NCBI GenBank assembly: GCA_003222635.1 | Contig: QHWQ01000254.1 | Span: 1 to 48,828, forward strand | Direction: 5' to 3' | Length of the DNA stretch: 48,828 nt | From: Acidobacteriota bacterium | Lineage (GTDB): Bacteria; Acidobacteriota; Vicinamibacteria; Vicinamibacterales; UBA2999 | Part shown: in pieces, positions 23,136-34,253 of the stretch | Position numbering within the stretch: the stretch's first letter is position 1 | Layout: the number at the start of each line of letters is the position of its first letter | Translations under genes and position numbers: made by a program | The notes under the pieces: model-generated | Seen by the model: only the letters and a program-made list of their open reading frames with translations | What the model was told of the DNA's origin: nothing | The model's database searches: none

Positions 23136-23731
23136 GGCGGGATCGCTGCCGCCGAACAGGATGTTCTCCCCCGCCGCCTCGATGTAGTTGTTCTCGATCG
23201 TATATTTGCGTCGCCATGCACGTAGCAGCGATCGACGATCAGGTGATGCGGCACGGCGTCGGCCGATGTCTCCTTGTCGCCGAACTGAATCAGCGTGGTG
23301 ACGAACGAGCCCGCCTTCGGCGCGAACTCGATGCCGACGAATCGATAATGATGTGCGCCTGGATCCGTCGAGACGAGGAAGTCGCCGGCGGAGATCAGCT
23401 TCGGCATCGCCGCCGCGTGCGACGGCTGGATGTGACGTCCCGGCTTCGGCAGCTCGCCAGACGTCGTGATGACGATCCAGTCGTCGCCATCCTTCGCCTT
23501 CAGGTGGAATGGGCCCTCGTAGGTCGCGCGCGGCTGCAACTCGATGCGATCGCCGGGCTTCGCATCATCGAGCGCCTTCTGCAGGTCGCCCCCGGCGGGG
23601 ACACGAATGGTTTGCCCGCTCGTCTTGAGTGCGGGAATCTCGACGGTCGCGCGCGGCAGTGCGGGCGCGTTCTCGGCAAACGCAGGCGTTGCCACCAGCA
23701 GCAACGCAGCCAGAAGGACAGACGTGTTCAA
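23030..23731 (-). pseudogene. Parallel beta-helix protein, N-terminal part, frameshifted
   Basis: Starts at TTG 23731, overlapping the TGA of the upstream deacetylase. A signal peptide (LLAALLLVATPAFA) is followed by the beta-helix lead-in: GQTIRVPAGGDLQKALDDAKPGDRIEL, WIVITTSGELP, YRFVGIEF and VDRCYVHGDANI. At about 23205-23215 the family sequence jumps to another frame (TIENNYIEAAGENILFGG), which continues as the preceding feature; the last 60 or so codons of this frame are therefore nonsense. About 40 residues between VHGD and IENNYIE that I expect from related beta-helix proteins are missing, so the frameshift comes with a deletion, not a single-base error. Confidence 0.65.
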
Positions 23732-24480
23732 CGGTTCGGCTCCAGGATCCAGTCGGCGATGCGGGCGTACGACGCGCCGAGCATCGGTTTGACGAGCGCC
23801 TTCGTGTTCCACCCGACCCACGCGCCGCAGCGCGCCCATGGCGCCGATGCGGCGAAGCGCCGCGCCATTTCGGGCGGATGTCCTCCGCGAAGCGTGAAGC
23901 GGCCAATCAGCTCGCACGCCTCGCACGCCGATGCCTTCGTCGTCGGTTCGGACGTGAAGAGCGTCCGCAGGCCCGTGTCGGCCGCGGCTTTCGCAACCGC
24001 GGTGGAGAAATAGCCGCCAGGCACGGAGCCCACCGTGACCGCGCGACCGAGGATGTCTTCCAGCTTCATCCGGCTTCCGGACCACTCGTCGCGCATCTCG
24101 TCGGTCGTCAGCGCGCTGAACCGCGCAGGGTGCGAGGCGGAATGCGTCCCGATGACGTGGCCGCGCGCGTCGAGCTCGCGAATCTGTTCGGGGGAGAGGA
24201 ACCCGCGCTCGCCGATGAAATCGGTGGTGACGAAGCAGTAGCCACGCCGTCCCACCGCCTCGAGCCGGTCGGCGACGACGGTGTAATAGGACAGCCCGCC
24301 GTCGTCGAACGTGAGCTGCGCCTCGACATCCCACAGCCCGTCGAGCTGCGCCTCGAAGGCGGGTACCGTCAGCTTGTAGCGATCGGCCGCGGGCGAGCGG
24401 AAGCCGCTCTCGCCGGCGTCCGACGCGTAGACGTCATGAAAGAGGCGATCGCATCGAGGTTCTCGGTCACGGTCCGCCAC
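23728..24480 (-). CDS. Polysaccharide deacetylase, 5' end truncated
   Basis: About 250 residues from GTG 24480, a doubtful start since the first residues (ADRDREPRCDR) are antisense-like read from the upstream gene; family homology begins at LFHDVYAS, where a start Met would be expected (about 24450). NodB-homology motifs: QLTFDDGG (TFDDG, catalytic Asp and metal Asp), GTHSASHP (HSxxH(P) metal His) and later PGGYFS. It would remove acetyl groups from N-acetylated sugars of the polymer, in the periplasm or at the envelope, though no signal peptide survives. It overlaps the formyltransferase gene by more than 100 nt, consistent with a deletion joining the two. Confidence 0.72.
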   Translation of the reverse strand: MADRDREPRCDRLFHDVYASDAGESGFRSPAADRYKLTVPAFEAQLDGLWDVEAQLTFDDGGLSYYTVVADRLEAVGRRGYCFVTTDFIGERGFLSPEQIRELDARGHVIGTHSASHPARFSALTTDEMRDEWSGSRMKLEDILGRAVTVGSVPGGYFSTAVAKAAADTGLRTLFTSEPTTKASACEACELIGRFTLRGGHPPEMARRFAASAPWARCGAWVGWNTKALVKPMLGASYARIADWILEPNR

Positions 24481-25118
24481 TGAATAATCGAGTGCGACTC
24501 CCCGACCTCGTCGAAGCCGTAGGTGCCGTGCAGGAAGATGGGACCGGTGTCGATTCCCGGGTCGACACGCAGCAGCGTCATGCCGACGCGATCGAAGTCG
24601 CGCCGCGTCAGCGCCCAGAAGCAGCCATGCGCGTTGCGGTACTCGGGACAGATGCCCGGATGCAGCACGAACGTGCCAACGCGCGGGACGCCGAAGATCG
24701 ACTGCTTGAGGATCACCTTGCAGCGGGCGATCGCGAGATCCGGCTGCAGTCGCTCGATGAACTCGCGCGACTCCGTCGAGTTGGGCGACGACACGACGAT
24801 GCGCGGCACCGCCGCGAGATCGGCCGGATAGCGGCGGCGCAGGCGCTCGACCTCCGCGTCCTTCCACGCCTGATCGCGATGCGCCAGGCGCAGCCGGGCA
24901 TACGCGCGGAACGCCAGCACGTCGAGAAAGCGGAGCCAGCCTACGCGCGTGATTTCGCGCTTCGCCTTCCGCCAGAGACGGCTGCGCGGATCACGAATGA
25001 TGATGAGACCAGCCAACCGCAGGCTGTTCGCCAGCCACGACGCGAGTGCCTCGGTGTCGAGGCGATCCTGCTCGTGACAGATCAAGACCACGGATGGCTT
25101 CTCGTCCTGCGTATGCAT
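24369..25118 (-). CDS. Formyltransferase-fold protein, C-terminal end altered
   Basis: 249 residues from ATG 25118. Core motifs of the formyl_trans family: LAIARCKVILKQSIF, GTFVLHPGICPEYRNAHGCFWAL (the N/HPSLLPxYRG-like formyl-donor site) and LLRVDPGIDTGPIF (the conserved Asp-x-Gly-x-Ile). Such enzymes use 10-formyl-tetrahydrofolate to formylate amino sugars or methionyl-tRNA; in this setting a sugar amine is the better guess. Homology ends at RTVTENLDAI, after which the frame runs out of phase through the start of the deacetylase gene. The upstream glycosyltransferase reads past this ATG by about 125 nt. Confidence 0.75.
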   Translation of the reverse strand: MHTQDEKPSVVLICHEQDRLDTEALASWLANSLRLAGLIIIRDPRSRLWRKAKREITRVGWLRFLDVLAFRAYARLRLAHRDQAWKDAEVERLRRRYPADLAAVPRIVVSSPNSTESREFIERLQPDLAIARCKVILKQSIFGVPRVGTFVLHPGICPEYRNAHGCFWALTRRDFDRVGMTLLRVDPGIDTGPIFLHGTYGFDEVGESHSIIQWRTVTENLDAIASFMTSTRRTPARAASARPRPIATS

Positions 25119-26343
25119 GCTCGGCAACGACCTCTTCACAGCGGGCTTCGAACTGGCGGGCGACCATCGCCCAGGAGTAGTTGGCTTCGACCAGCGCGCG
25201 CCCGGCGTCTCCCAGCGCGGTGCGCCTGGCGGGATCGCGGAGCAGCCGGATGACGGCCTGCGCGAAGTCGTGCGGGGTATCGGCGGCGAGGAAATGACGG
25301 CCGGACTCGAGCGCCAGGCCTTCCGCGCCGACGGTGGTGGAGACGACCGCCTTGCCCATCGCCAGCGCTTCGAAAATCTTGATGCGCGTGCCGCTGCCGG
25401 CGCGCAGCGGGACAACGTAGACCGATCCGTCCGCGATCGCCGGCCGCACGTCGTCGAGCGTGCCGGTGACGGCGACGCCCGGCTGCGCGTCCAGCTCGCG
25501 CACGCGCGCGCTCGGGTTGCGGCCGATGATGGTGAACGAGACGTTCGGGACCTCCGCGCGGATGCGCGGGAGGATGGTGTCGACGAAGTAGCAGACCGCA
25601 TCCTCGTTCGGGTGCCAGTCCATCGAGCCGCTGAAGACGAGGCGCATCGGCACCTCGGCATCGGGTTGCGGCGTGAAGTAGGTGGTGTTGACGCCCGTCG
25701 GGATCGACACGATGCGGCTGCCGGGGCTCATCTCCGCCAGCCGATCCCTGTCATCGTCGGAGACGGCAATGGTCAGGGCGGCGTTGCGGACCGTCTCGCG
25801 CTCGCACGCGCGCAGCTTGCGCCACTCCATCTCGAACAGCGCGCGCTTCCATTTCGCGGTCTCGAGATTCGCGAGCCGCTGCCAGATCAGGTACTCGACG
25901 TTGTGTTCGAAGAGCAGGACCGGGACGTTGCCCGCTTGCCCCGAGCGGCGTCGAGGGGGCATCGGCACGTTCGCGGCGGCGAAGAGAAAGTCGGCGATGC
26001 ACAGGTCGACGTCACCGCTCGCGAGCGCGTCGTTGACTTCGCGCTGCACGGCGGCGACGCGCCACTTCCAGAGATCGACGGGGTAATGCGAGAACCAGGA
26101 GCCGGCGACGGCGGCCGCAAAGGCCGCAGTGCCGCGCTTGGGAACGGCGTACGGGACGGAGACGACGGCTTCGCAGTGGGGGAGTTGCTGCTTCAGCCCC
26201 TGGGGATCATCACCATGTCCGTGCGTTGTGATGACGCGGACCTGGTGGCTACGCGCCAGCTCGGAGATCGTGTTCAGACTGCGGACGCGGCCGCCGGTGG
26301 TTGCGGGCCAGAGGCCGCCCATCTTCACCCAGAGGATTCGCAT
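24991..26343 (-). CDS. GT4-family glycosyltransferase
   Basis: 450 residues from ATG 26343 (MRILWVKMGGLWPATTGGRVRS, the acceptor-side loop of GT-B enzymes). C-terminal donor domain: VFSGSMDWHPNEDAV, VSFTIIGRNPS, VAVTGTLDDVRPAIADGSVYVVPLRAGSGTRIKIFEALAMGKAVVSTTVGAEGL, with EALAMGKAVV as the nucleotide-sugar motif. The layout matches the exosortase-A-associated 'sugar transferase, PEP-CTERM/EpsH1 system' group. Two oddities: an insert PRRRSGQAG before VPVLLFEHN is encoded by a dispersed repeat (25934-25959), and the last about 40 residues overlap the next gene and look out of family. Likely natural end near residue 405. Confidence 0.82.
   Translation of the reverse strand: MRILWVKMGGLWPATTGGRVRSLNTISELARSHQVRVITTHGHGDDPQGLKQQLPHCEAVVSVPYAVPKRGTAAFAAAVAGSWFSHYPVDLWKWRVAAVQREVNDALASGDVDLCIADFLFAAANVPMPPRRRSGQAGNVPVLLFEHNVEYLIWQRLANLETAKWKRALFEMEWRKLRACERETVRNAALTIAVSDDDRDRLAEMSPGSRIVSIPTGVNTTYFTPQPDAEVPMRLVFSGSMDWHPNEDAVCYFVDTILPRIRAEVPNVSFTIIGRNPSARVRELDAQPGVAVTGTLDDVRPAIADGSVYVVPLRAGSGTRIKIFEALAMGKAVVSTTVGAEGLALESGRHFLAADTPHDFAQAVIRLLRDPARRTALGDAGRALVEANYSWAMVARQFEARCEEVVAEHAYAGREAIRGLDLSRAGSPRHRGTRVVAGEQPAVGWSHHHS
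25934..25959. repeat. GCTTGCCC..GTCGAGGGG dispersed repeat inside a glycosyltransferase gene
   Basis: The 26-nt element is a shorter variant of the element at 33055-33088 (read on the other strand): both start GCTTGCCC(C/T)GAGC and end GCG..GTCGA(A/G)GGG. Here it encodes RRSGQA on the minus strand in frame. Confidence 0.55.
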
Positions 26344-26437
26344 ACTGCTGCCGTGGGTGATCAATATCGGTGCCGCTGTAAGTCACTTGTTTTGGAGCAG
26401 ATGGCTGTCCGAAACGGAAAAACAGTTCCACAGTTCC

Positions 26438-28353
<1,916 letters not shown>

Positions 28354-28375
<22 letters not shown>

Positions 28376-30834
28376 GGCGCGCTCTCCTCGGTCCGGCTAA
28401 AGCCGGACACTACCGCTTCGGTACCCGACGGTGCCGCTTCGGTAGTGTCCGCCTTCAGGCGGACCAGATAACTCAATCCGAAATACACGATGCCGTAGGC
28501 GGCGCCTCCGGCACCGAGGGCGACGATTGGCTGGAGCGCCCATGCGCGCGCGATCCAGATGACGGGAAGCGCCGCAATGCCCGCGCAGGCGAAGATGCCT
28601 GCGAGCCGCCACCAGGGCAGCGCCTCGGCGAACGGGAGATGCAGCAGATGCGCGATTCGACCGACGCCGACGACGGTGACCAGCGCCGTGCTGACGAGCG
28701 TCACGAGCACCGCCCCGCTCATGCCGAACGTCGAGAGGAACCAGCCGATCAAGGCGGCGACCATCGCGAGCCGCATCAGGTTCATGACGAGCAGAAAACG
28801 CGTCTGCGCGAAGACCCTGAGCACGGCGTTGACCGCGAAGATCGACGGAAGGATCGTCAACGCCCAGACCATGAAGATTGGCACGCTGGCGGAGTAAGTG
28901 GTGGTATACAGCGTGACAATCAGATCTCGGGCGATGACGAACAGGAAGACCGACAGTGGCACCATCAGGAATGCCAGCCGGCAAATCGTTTCGTGCCACA
29001 GGGCGACGCTCGCGGAGCCATGAGTCGCATCCTCCGCCATCTTCACCATCATGACGTTCACGGTGGAGGTCATGATCATGTCGACGAGCGGAATCTGCAT
29101 GCAGCCGACCGCGTAGATCGCGAACGTCGCGGTATCGAAGCTCGAGGCGACGACGTACTGGTGATAGTTCTGCTGAATCACCTCGACGCCGACGGCGAGC
29201 GCGAACGGCAGCGCATAGGCCAGCTGCTCGCGCCAGAGCGCGGGATCCACACGGAACTCGCGCCCGTACTGCCGCGAGATGGCGACGACCACCAGCACGA
29301 CGCGCAGCGCGGCAAACGCCGTGGCGCCCATGAAGACCGCGCGCAGGCTGAGAAACGCAAACGCCGGGAGGATGAAGAAGAGCGTCCGCACGATGTCCGA
29401 GCAGGCGTAGGTGACGGCCGCCATCAGGTGGCGCTTGCGCGAGACCATCACGATCTCGAGCACCGTGGACATCAGCATGAAGGTGAGGAACAGCCCCGCC
29501 AGCACCATGTAGTCGGCGAGCGCGGCGTTGGTCAGCCGCTGCGCAATCTGCGTGCGCCAGCCGTACAGGGCGGCGAGGCACGCGAGGCCGGCCACCGCCA
29601 GCGTCATCAGCGCGTTGCAGACGTAGCGCGGCGTCCGTGACGTGTTGCGCGGGACGAAGTAGTAGAGGCTCTCCGCCATCCCGAGCTGCGCGAGGCCGTA
29701 GAGCGTTCCGTACAGCAGGAAGAACTGCTTGTAGGTGCCGAACGTCGCCGGCGCGAAGATGCGCGCCAGCACGATGCCGATCGCAAAGGAGGCGACCAAC
29801 CCGACGACGCGGCCGGTGACGAGCAGCGCGGCGGGACGCGTGATTTCCTTCGCCTGGTTGCTCATGCCCGGTGCACCCGTTCGCACTTCCAGGCCGGCGG
29901 CCAGGTGCCCGCAGGCGGTGTAGGCGAACCGGTAGCCAGCGCCTTTGACGGCCTCGACGACGTCGCTGTTGAAATGACCGCCTGGATAGGCGAAGTGGTC
30001 GATGCGCTCGCCGAGCCGTGTCTCGAGCACGGTCTTCGATCCGATCAGTTCGTCATCGATGCGGCGGGTGGATTCCACCGGCAGCGACACGTGCGTGGCG
30101 GTGTGCGACCCGATAGCGAAGCCGCGCCGCCGCATGTCCTCCACCATCTCCCACGTGACCGCGAGCGGCACGTCGTGGAAGCCGTTGCCGACGCTCATCT
30201 CGAGCCCCATCATCACGCGCCGGATGTCGGCCTGGGGAAGCTCGGGCAGCAGCGCGGACACTGCCAGCATCGGATTGGCGATCGCGGAGCGCCGCGTCAG
30301 ATCGTGGGCGGGCAGACCGAGGTCGCTCAGCAGCCCGAACATTTTCGAGCGCGGATCGTCCCAGCTGCGAAACGCTTTCGCGACCAGGTGATAGAGCTTG
30401 TCGTGGATCTGCCACGCGGGGCGGCCAATGAGATCCGTGACGACGAACATCGCGGCCGGGATCCCCTTGCGCTCGAGGATCGGCAGCGCCAGCTCGTAGA
30501 CATCCCGATAGCCGTCATCAAAGGTGATGGCGGCCACGGGTTCGTGGAAGGGAAGACCGTTCATCAGGCGGTCGCCGATCTCGTCGAGCGTGACGAAGCG
30601 GAACGACTGACCGAGGCATTCCAGATGCTGTTCGAACATGTCCACGCTCGTGAGCATGCTCGGCATCTCGACCTTCGCTTCCGCCTCGAAGTTCTCCACG
30701 ATGCGGTGATATCCGATCACCATTGGCCGATACCCGCCGCGCCATCCGCCGAGGCCGCGGTCGTGCGCCTTCGCGAGCGCCGAGGCGACCGCAATCTTCA
30801 GCTGGCTGCGAAGACGGCGAACTCTAGGAGACAT
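28354..30834 (-). CDS. Polysaccharide deacetylase fused in frame to a Wzx-type flippase
   Basis: 826 residues from ATG 30834 (MSPRVRRLRSQL). Residues 1-320 are an exosortase-A-type deacetylase: MVIGYHRIVENF, AAITFDDGYRDVYE (TFDDG), SHTATHVSLP (HSxTH) and HFAYPGGHF. At FAYTACGHLAAG the family would go on for about 50 more residues; instead the chain passes through EVRTGAPG to MSNQAKEITRPAALLVTGRVVGLVASFAIGIVL, the usual start of an oligosaccharide flippase, which then runs with about 12 membrane helices. ATG 29865 could start the flippase alone. The C terminus (VRLKADTTEA...VVSGFSRTE) is encoded by a dispersed palindrome. Likely roles: sugar deacetylation and lipid-linked repeat-unit export, but the fusion looks like a deletion product. 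Confidence 0.75.
28391..28464. repeat. Dispersed palindrome (GTCCGGCTnnAGCCGGAC type) overlapping a gene end
   Basis: Arms 28391-28415 and 28440-28464 are inverted copies matching at 22 of 25 positions, and each arm has its own short palindrome. Read on the minus strand it encodes VRLKADTT and VVSGFSRT in the flippase tail. A single arm recurs at 31923. Confidence 0.8.
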
Positions 30835-31972
30835 GAGAACCCAAGAGGCGCCTGGCCCGCCGCAGCCGTGAAGCGAAGGCGGCTCGCGCATGAAACAGAT
30901 GACGATGAATGCGTCCGGTGAGGCTCGCGGGAAAAAGATGAATGTTGCGAAGCTCGCGCCGGTCGCGTGCCCAGAGGAATTTATAGGGCTCGACGCCCCA
31001 CAACAGGTCGAACCCGGCGGCGTCTTCGTCGATCGCCGCGCGGATGGTCAACGCCATCAGCACGAGCCCGATGCTGTGCTGCTGGTACTGGTCGTCGAAG
31101 CCGTGCTGATAGAAAGAGAACGTCCCGTCGTAGAAAAAGCCGTACATCACCGCGGCGATGGCGCCGTTGAGGCGGAGCACGTACATCCGCAGCCAGCCGC
31201 GATCGAGCGCGCGCTTGGTCACTTCGTCGTGAAACGCGCGCAGCGCCGGCGTTGCGAATGCGGTCCCGCGCTCGTCGAAGCGGCGGTCGTGATAGCGCAT
31301 CAGGATCGGCAGCGCTTCGCGGCGTTCACGCTCCGTCGTCACGCGCGAGAAGGTCACGGTGAACTTCTGCTCGATGGCGCGCAGCCGGCGTCGGACGTTC
31401 GCGCGGTGCGAGGCGCCGAGCGTCGCCAGATAGGAGTCCCACGTGTGTCCGGCGAGCGGAATATACGGACAGGTTCCGCCCGCCGTTGTTGTCTGCCTCC
31501 AACCGCCCGCCACGAGGCGGCTGGCGAGGTGTTCGGCCATGGCCGAGGGACCGAGGTGCAGGAGACGGAGCGGCATTCGCTCCGATTGGATGAACTGCTC
31601 GATGGCGGCAACCGCGTCGGCTTCCCACCCGCTGCGGACGATGATGTCGAGATAGTCCGAGCCCGCCTCGCCGGTGCCGAGCAGGTCGAGGCACGGCAGG
31701 TGCGCGGTGCCGGCCATCACGCGGAACGGCGCCACCGCAATCAGTGCGCTGCCGGCGCGTACGGCGAGCATCCGCAGCGCGGACGACCCGCTCAGATGGC
31801 GCCACCACGTGTGCAGCCATTCCCACGTAAGGAAGGGCGAGGCCGAGCCGCTCGCGCGCAGCAGGGAATTCCATTCGGGCCGCAGCGCCGTGAAGCCCCA
31901 CGCGGAATCGATGACGGCCACGGTCGTGTCCGGCTTCAGCCGCACCGGCGCGACGGCGGCGAGCGGCGTCAT
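30824..31972 (-). CDS. FemAB/CelD-like acyltransferase (GNAT fold), copy 1
   Basis: 382 residues from ATG 31972, overlapping the aminotransferase stop as ATGA. Typical BioF2-like (PF13480) layout: FTALRPEWNSLL..SASPFLTWEWLHTWWRHL at the N terminus, LLGTGEAGSDYLDIIV, a central SHRANVRRRLRAIEQK helix, and GAIAAVMYGFFYDGTFSFYQHGFDDQYQQHSIGLVLMALTIRAAIDEDAAGFDLLWG at the end. Members acylate sugars or add amino acids and are common in exosortase-A polysaccharide loci. Residues about 8-17 (PVRLKPDTTV) come from an inserted repeat arm. It overlaps the deacetylase start by 11 nt. Confidence 0.8.
   Translation of the reverse strand: MTPLAAVAPVRLKPDTTVAVIDSAWGFTALRPEWNSLLRASGSASPFLTWEWLHTWWRHLSGSSALRMLAVRAGSALIAVAPFRVMAGTAHLPCLDLLGTGEAGSDYLDIIVRSGWEADAVAAIEQFIQSERMPLRLLHLGPSAMAEHLASRLVAGGWRQTTTAGGTCPYIPLAGHTWDSYLATLGASHRANVRRRLRAIEQKFTVTFSRVTTERERREALPILMRYHDRRFDERGTAFATPALRAFHDEVTKRALDRGWLRMYVLRLNGAIAAVMYGFFYDGTFSFYQHGFDDQYQQHSIGLVLMALTIRAAIDEDAAGFDLLWGVEPYKFLWARDRRELRNIHLFPASLTGRIHRHLFHARAAFASRLRRARRLLGSHVS
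31923..31946. repeat. Single arm of the GTCCGGCT dispersed palindrome inside a gene
   Basis: About 24 nt similar to the right arm at 28440-28464. On the minus strand it reads VRLKPDTT, the same peptide family as in the flippase tail, here near the N terminus of the acyltransferase and in frame. Confidence 0.65.
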
Positions 31973-33156
31973 GCGGCCATCCTCAGATCGAGGCTCGAGA
32001 CCGTGCGCGCGACGTAGGAGATGTGACGCGCCGACAGATCCTGGTGAATCGGCAGCTCGAGGACGTGCGCGCGGAAGAAACGCGCGTTCGGCCCCATCTC
32101 GCTGCCATCGCCGACCGGGTCGTTCCAGAACTCGATCACGTCGATGCCGCGCCGGCGCAGTTCGTCCGCCGCTTCGGCCTTGTTCGGCACGAGGATGGGG
32201 AAGAAGAGCGGGCAAACGCCGTCGGGAAGAACAGGGAACGTCGCCGCCACCGCCGGATCCAGCTCGCGCGCCAGCTGCTGGTAGTTCGCGATGCGCCGCC
32301 GCCGAATGTCCTCGTAATCGAACCGTTCGATCAGCCGCGCGGAAATCGGGGACATGGCGAGATCGACTTCATCGAGGTTGAAGCCGATGTCGCCGACGTT
32401 GGCGCGCTGCACGTCGAGCGCACCCGCCGCGGCGCCGAGACTGCGTTTGACCGCCTGCAGTGCGGCGCCGACGCCGTTCACGCGGCCGCGAATCCGCTGC
32501 ACGAACAGCTCGGCCATACGGCCGGCGACGGAGGCGGAGCCGGCCTGACGGAGCCGGAGGCGTTCGAGCGATTCAATCGGACGGTCGTTCTGCACGAGCA
32601 ATGCGCCGTTTGGCAGCGGCAGGGTTTTGTAGAGGCAGAAAACGGACCAGTTCCCGATGCTCCCGAGCGGACGGCCGTCGGGGGTCCCGCTGAGCAGCGA
32701 AAGCGCGCAATCTTCGAACAAAAGCATCTCGCGCCTGCGGCAGAGCTCGGCAAGCGCGTCGATCGGCTGCGGCCAGCCTGCGTAATGGATGACGTACAAA
32801 AGGTCGGGCGCGTGCGTACGGCAGAGGCGTTCCACTTCACTCGGGTCCCACTGCATGCCGGGACCGACGGGGCAGTAGCGGATGCGCGCACCCGCCGCCT
32901 GCAGCGCCATGATCTCGTTGCCGCTGTAGTAGTCCGGCGCGAGCACCGTCAGAGACGGCTTCGTTTCGACCAGCGCGCCGAACAGGTGATAGATGGCATT
33001 ACGCGCGCGGTAGTACGAGAGGCGATGCGGCGCATTGAACGGATACGGCGTGGTGCCCTTCGACTCGCTGCGCTTGCTCAGGGCAAGCCGCATCACGTGT
33101 GCGGGAGAGAGTCCCTGATACGTGGGAACGAACGTGCCGCCCGCTACGCTCGCCAC
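31969..33156 (-). CDS. DegT/DnrJ/EryC1-type PLP aminotransferase
   Basis: 395 residues from GTG 33156, which has a GGAG site 8 nt upstream; the open frame extends further back but overlaps the upstream gene in another frame. PLP-enzyme features: LLYVIHYAGWPQPIDAL, FEDCALSLLSG (Asp that pairs with the pyridine N), and SVFCLYKTLPLPNGA, where Lys is the Schiff-base residue. The family makes amino sugars from keto-sugars or binds them as partner proteins; this could supply the amine used by the formyltransferase. The segment LALSKRSESKGTTP near residue 28 is encoded by a dispersed repeat inserted in frame. Confidence 0.82.
   Translation of the reverse strand: MASVAGGTFVPTYQGLSPAHVMRLALSKRSESKGTTPYPFNAPHRLSYYRARNAIYHLFGALVETKPSLTVLAPDYYSGNEIMALQAAGARIRYCPVGPGMQWDPSEVERLCRTHAPDLLYVIHYAGWPQPIDALAELCRRREMLLFEDCALSLLSGTPDGRPLGSIGNWSVFCLYKTLPLPNGALLVQNDRPIESLERLRLRQAGSASVAGRMAELFVQRIRGRVNGVGAALQAVKRSLGAAAGALDVQRANVGDIGFNLDEVDLAMSPISARLIERFDYEDIRRRRIANYQQLARELDPAVAATFPVLPDGVCPLFFPILVPNKAEAADELRRRGIDVIEFWNDPVGDGSEMGPNARFFRAHVLELPIHQDLSARHISYVARTVSSLDLRMAA
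33055..33088. repeat. CCCTTCGACTCGC...CAGGGCAAGC dispersed repeat inside the aminotransferase gene
   Basis: A 34-nt near-palindromic element (GCCCTTCGA ... CTCAGGGC). The minus strand reads LSKRSESKG in frame. Related to the element at 25934. The same kind of peptide (SERSESKG) is common in translated metagenome contigs, from memory and not searched here. Confidence 0.6.
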
Positions 33157-34253
33157 TTTCGGATCTCCGGCGCCATCTGAAATTTGACGGAATGCAAAAG
33201 CCGGGCTCGTCTGCTGTGCGAGAAGACGAACAGCCACTCGTGCGCGCGCGACGCCGGCGTCCATTCCTGCTTCCACGACTCGGTGTCGCCGAGAAAATCG
33301 ATCTCGCGCAGCCCGCGCGCGAAGCTGTCCTGCGCGGCGAGGTAGGTCAGAAGCTTGAACGGCGAGCACGTGTGGTACTCGCGATCGTGGCCGGTCTTGA
33401 TCAGGAACAGCCGGCCGTCATACATCGCGCTGTACGACACGGCGATGCGCCGATCGCCGACGGCCAGGAAATGCAGGCGCAGCCATCCGTGATCGGCCGC
33501 ACGATCGACAAGCAGCGTGTAGAACCGCTGCACGGCGGCGTTGGCCGTGATCGACGTCCCTTCCTGGTCCTTCCAGCCCGACACCTCGAGCCGCCACGCA
33601 TCGGTGAGCGCAGCCGCGATGGCCGTCTTGTCGGTGAGAACTTCGAGGCGCGGCTCGCCGATGTGCTGCAGCCGCGTGAGACGGTTACGAATATTCGATC
33701 GGAACTTCGCCGAGCGGCTCGCCCAGTAGCTCTCCCACGTGCCCTCGAGTTCGAGGTAGGGCGAGTCGCTGCTTTTCCACGTGCCGATCGGCAGCCCGTG
33801 AGCCGCCGCGAACTGCAACATCGCGGTCATCGTCTTCGATGTCTTCGGCAGCTGCGTCAGCTGCAGGACATCCCACCGCTCCATCTCTTCGCGCAGGCTG
33901 TTCGCGATCGCGCGGTACGTCTCGCCGGCGTCTCCCGCGATGATGAACTCGATGCGCGGCGTGTGATCGTTGGCGAGCGGCGCCAGCCGTCTGACGGGCA
34001 GGCCATACATGGTGACGCTCTCGCGCATCAGCGGCGCGATGCCGGTGATGCGACCCTCCTCGCGAACGACGATGATGTGCAGGTGCTTGTCGGCGCCAAA
34101 CGCATCCCACCACGTGCGGATCCATTCGTGGCGCAGGAACGGATGCGGGACCTGCGCCCGTTCGACCGCATCATTCCATTCCGCTTCGAGCGCCAGGAAC
34201 GTGTCGTACTCGTGGACGACCTCGACACCAGACGGGGCAGAGACCACTAGCAT
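33144..34253 (-). CDS. FemAB/CelD-like acyltransferase (GNAT fold), copy 2
   Basis: 369 residues from ATG 34253. Same layout as copy 1: FLALEAEWNDAV..VPHPFLRHEWIRTWWDAFG, ITGIAPLMRE, SYWASRSAKFRSNIRNRLTRL and IAVSYSAMYDGRLFLIKTGHDREYHTCSPFKLLTYLAAQDSFARGLREIDFLGDTESWK. Likely acylates a sugar of the lipid-linked repeat unit in the cytoplasm. The sequence is complete with no repeat insertion. It overlaps the upstream glycosyltransferase by 7 nt and the downstream aminotransferase by 13 nt, so translation is coupled along the operon. Confidence 0.82.
   Translation of the reverse strand: MLVVSAPSGVEVVHEYDTFLALEAEWNDAVERAQVPHPFLRHEWIRTWWDAFGADKHLHIIVVREEGRITGIAPLMRESVTMYGLPVRRLAPLANDHTPRIEFIIAGDAGETYRAIANSLREEMERWDVLQLTQLPKTSKTMTAMLQFAAAHGLPIGTWKSSDSPYLELEGTWESYWASRSAKFRSNIRNRLTRLQHIGEPRLEVLTDKTAIAAALTDAWRLEVSGWKDQEGTSITANAAVQRFYTLLVDRAADHGWLRLHFLAVGDRRIAVSYSAMYDGRLFLIKTGHDREYHTCSPFKLLTYLAAQDSFARGLREIDFLGDTESWKQEWTPASRAHEWLFVFSHSRRARLLHSVKFQMAPEIRKWRA

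Noticed and set aside
24655-24680. Possible -24/-12 promoter (TGGCACG) on the minus strand inside the formyltransferase gene
   Set aside because: The GC of the -12 element is one base out of register and the site is inside a coding region.
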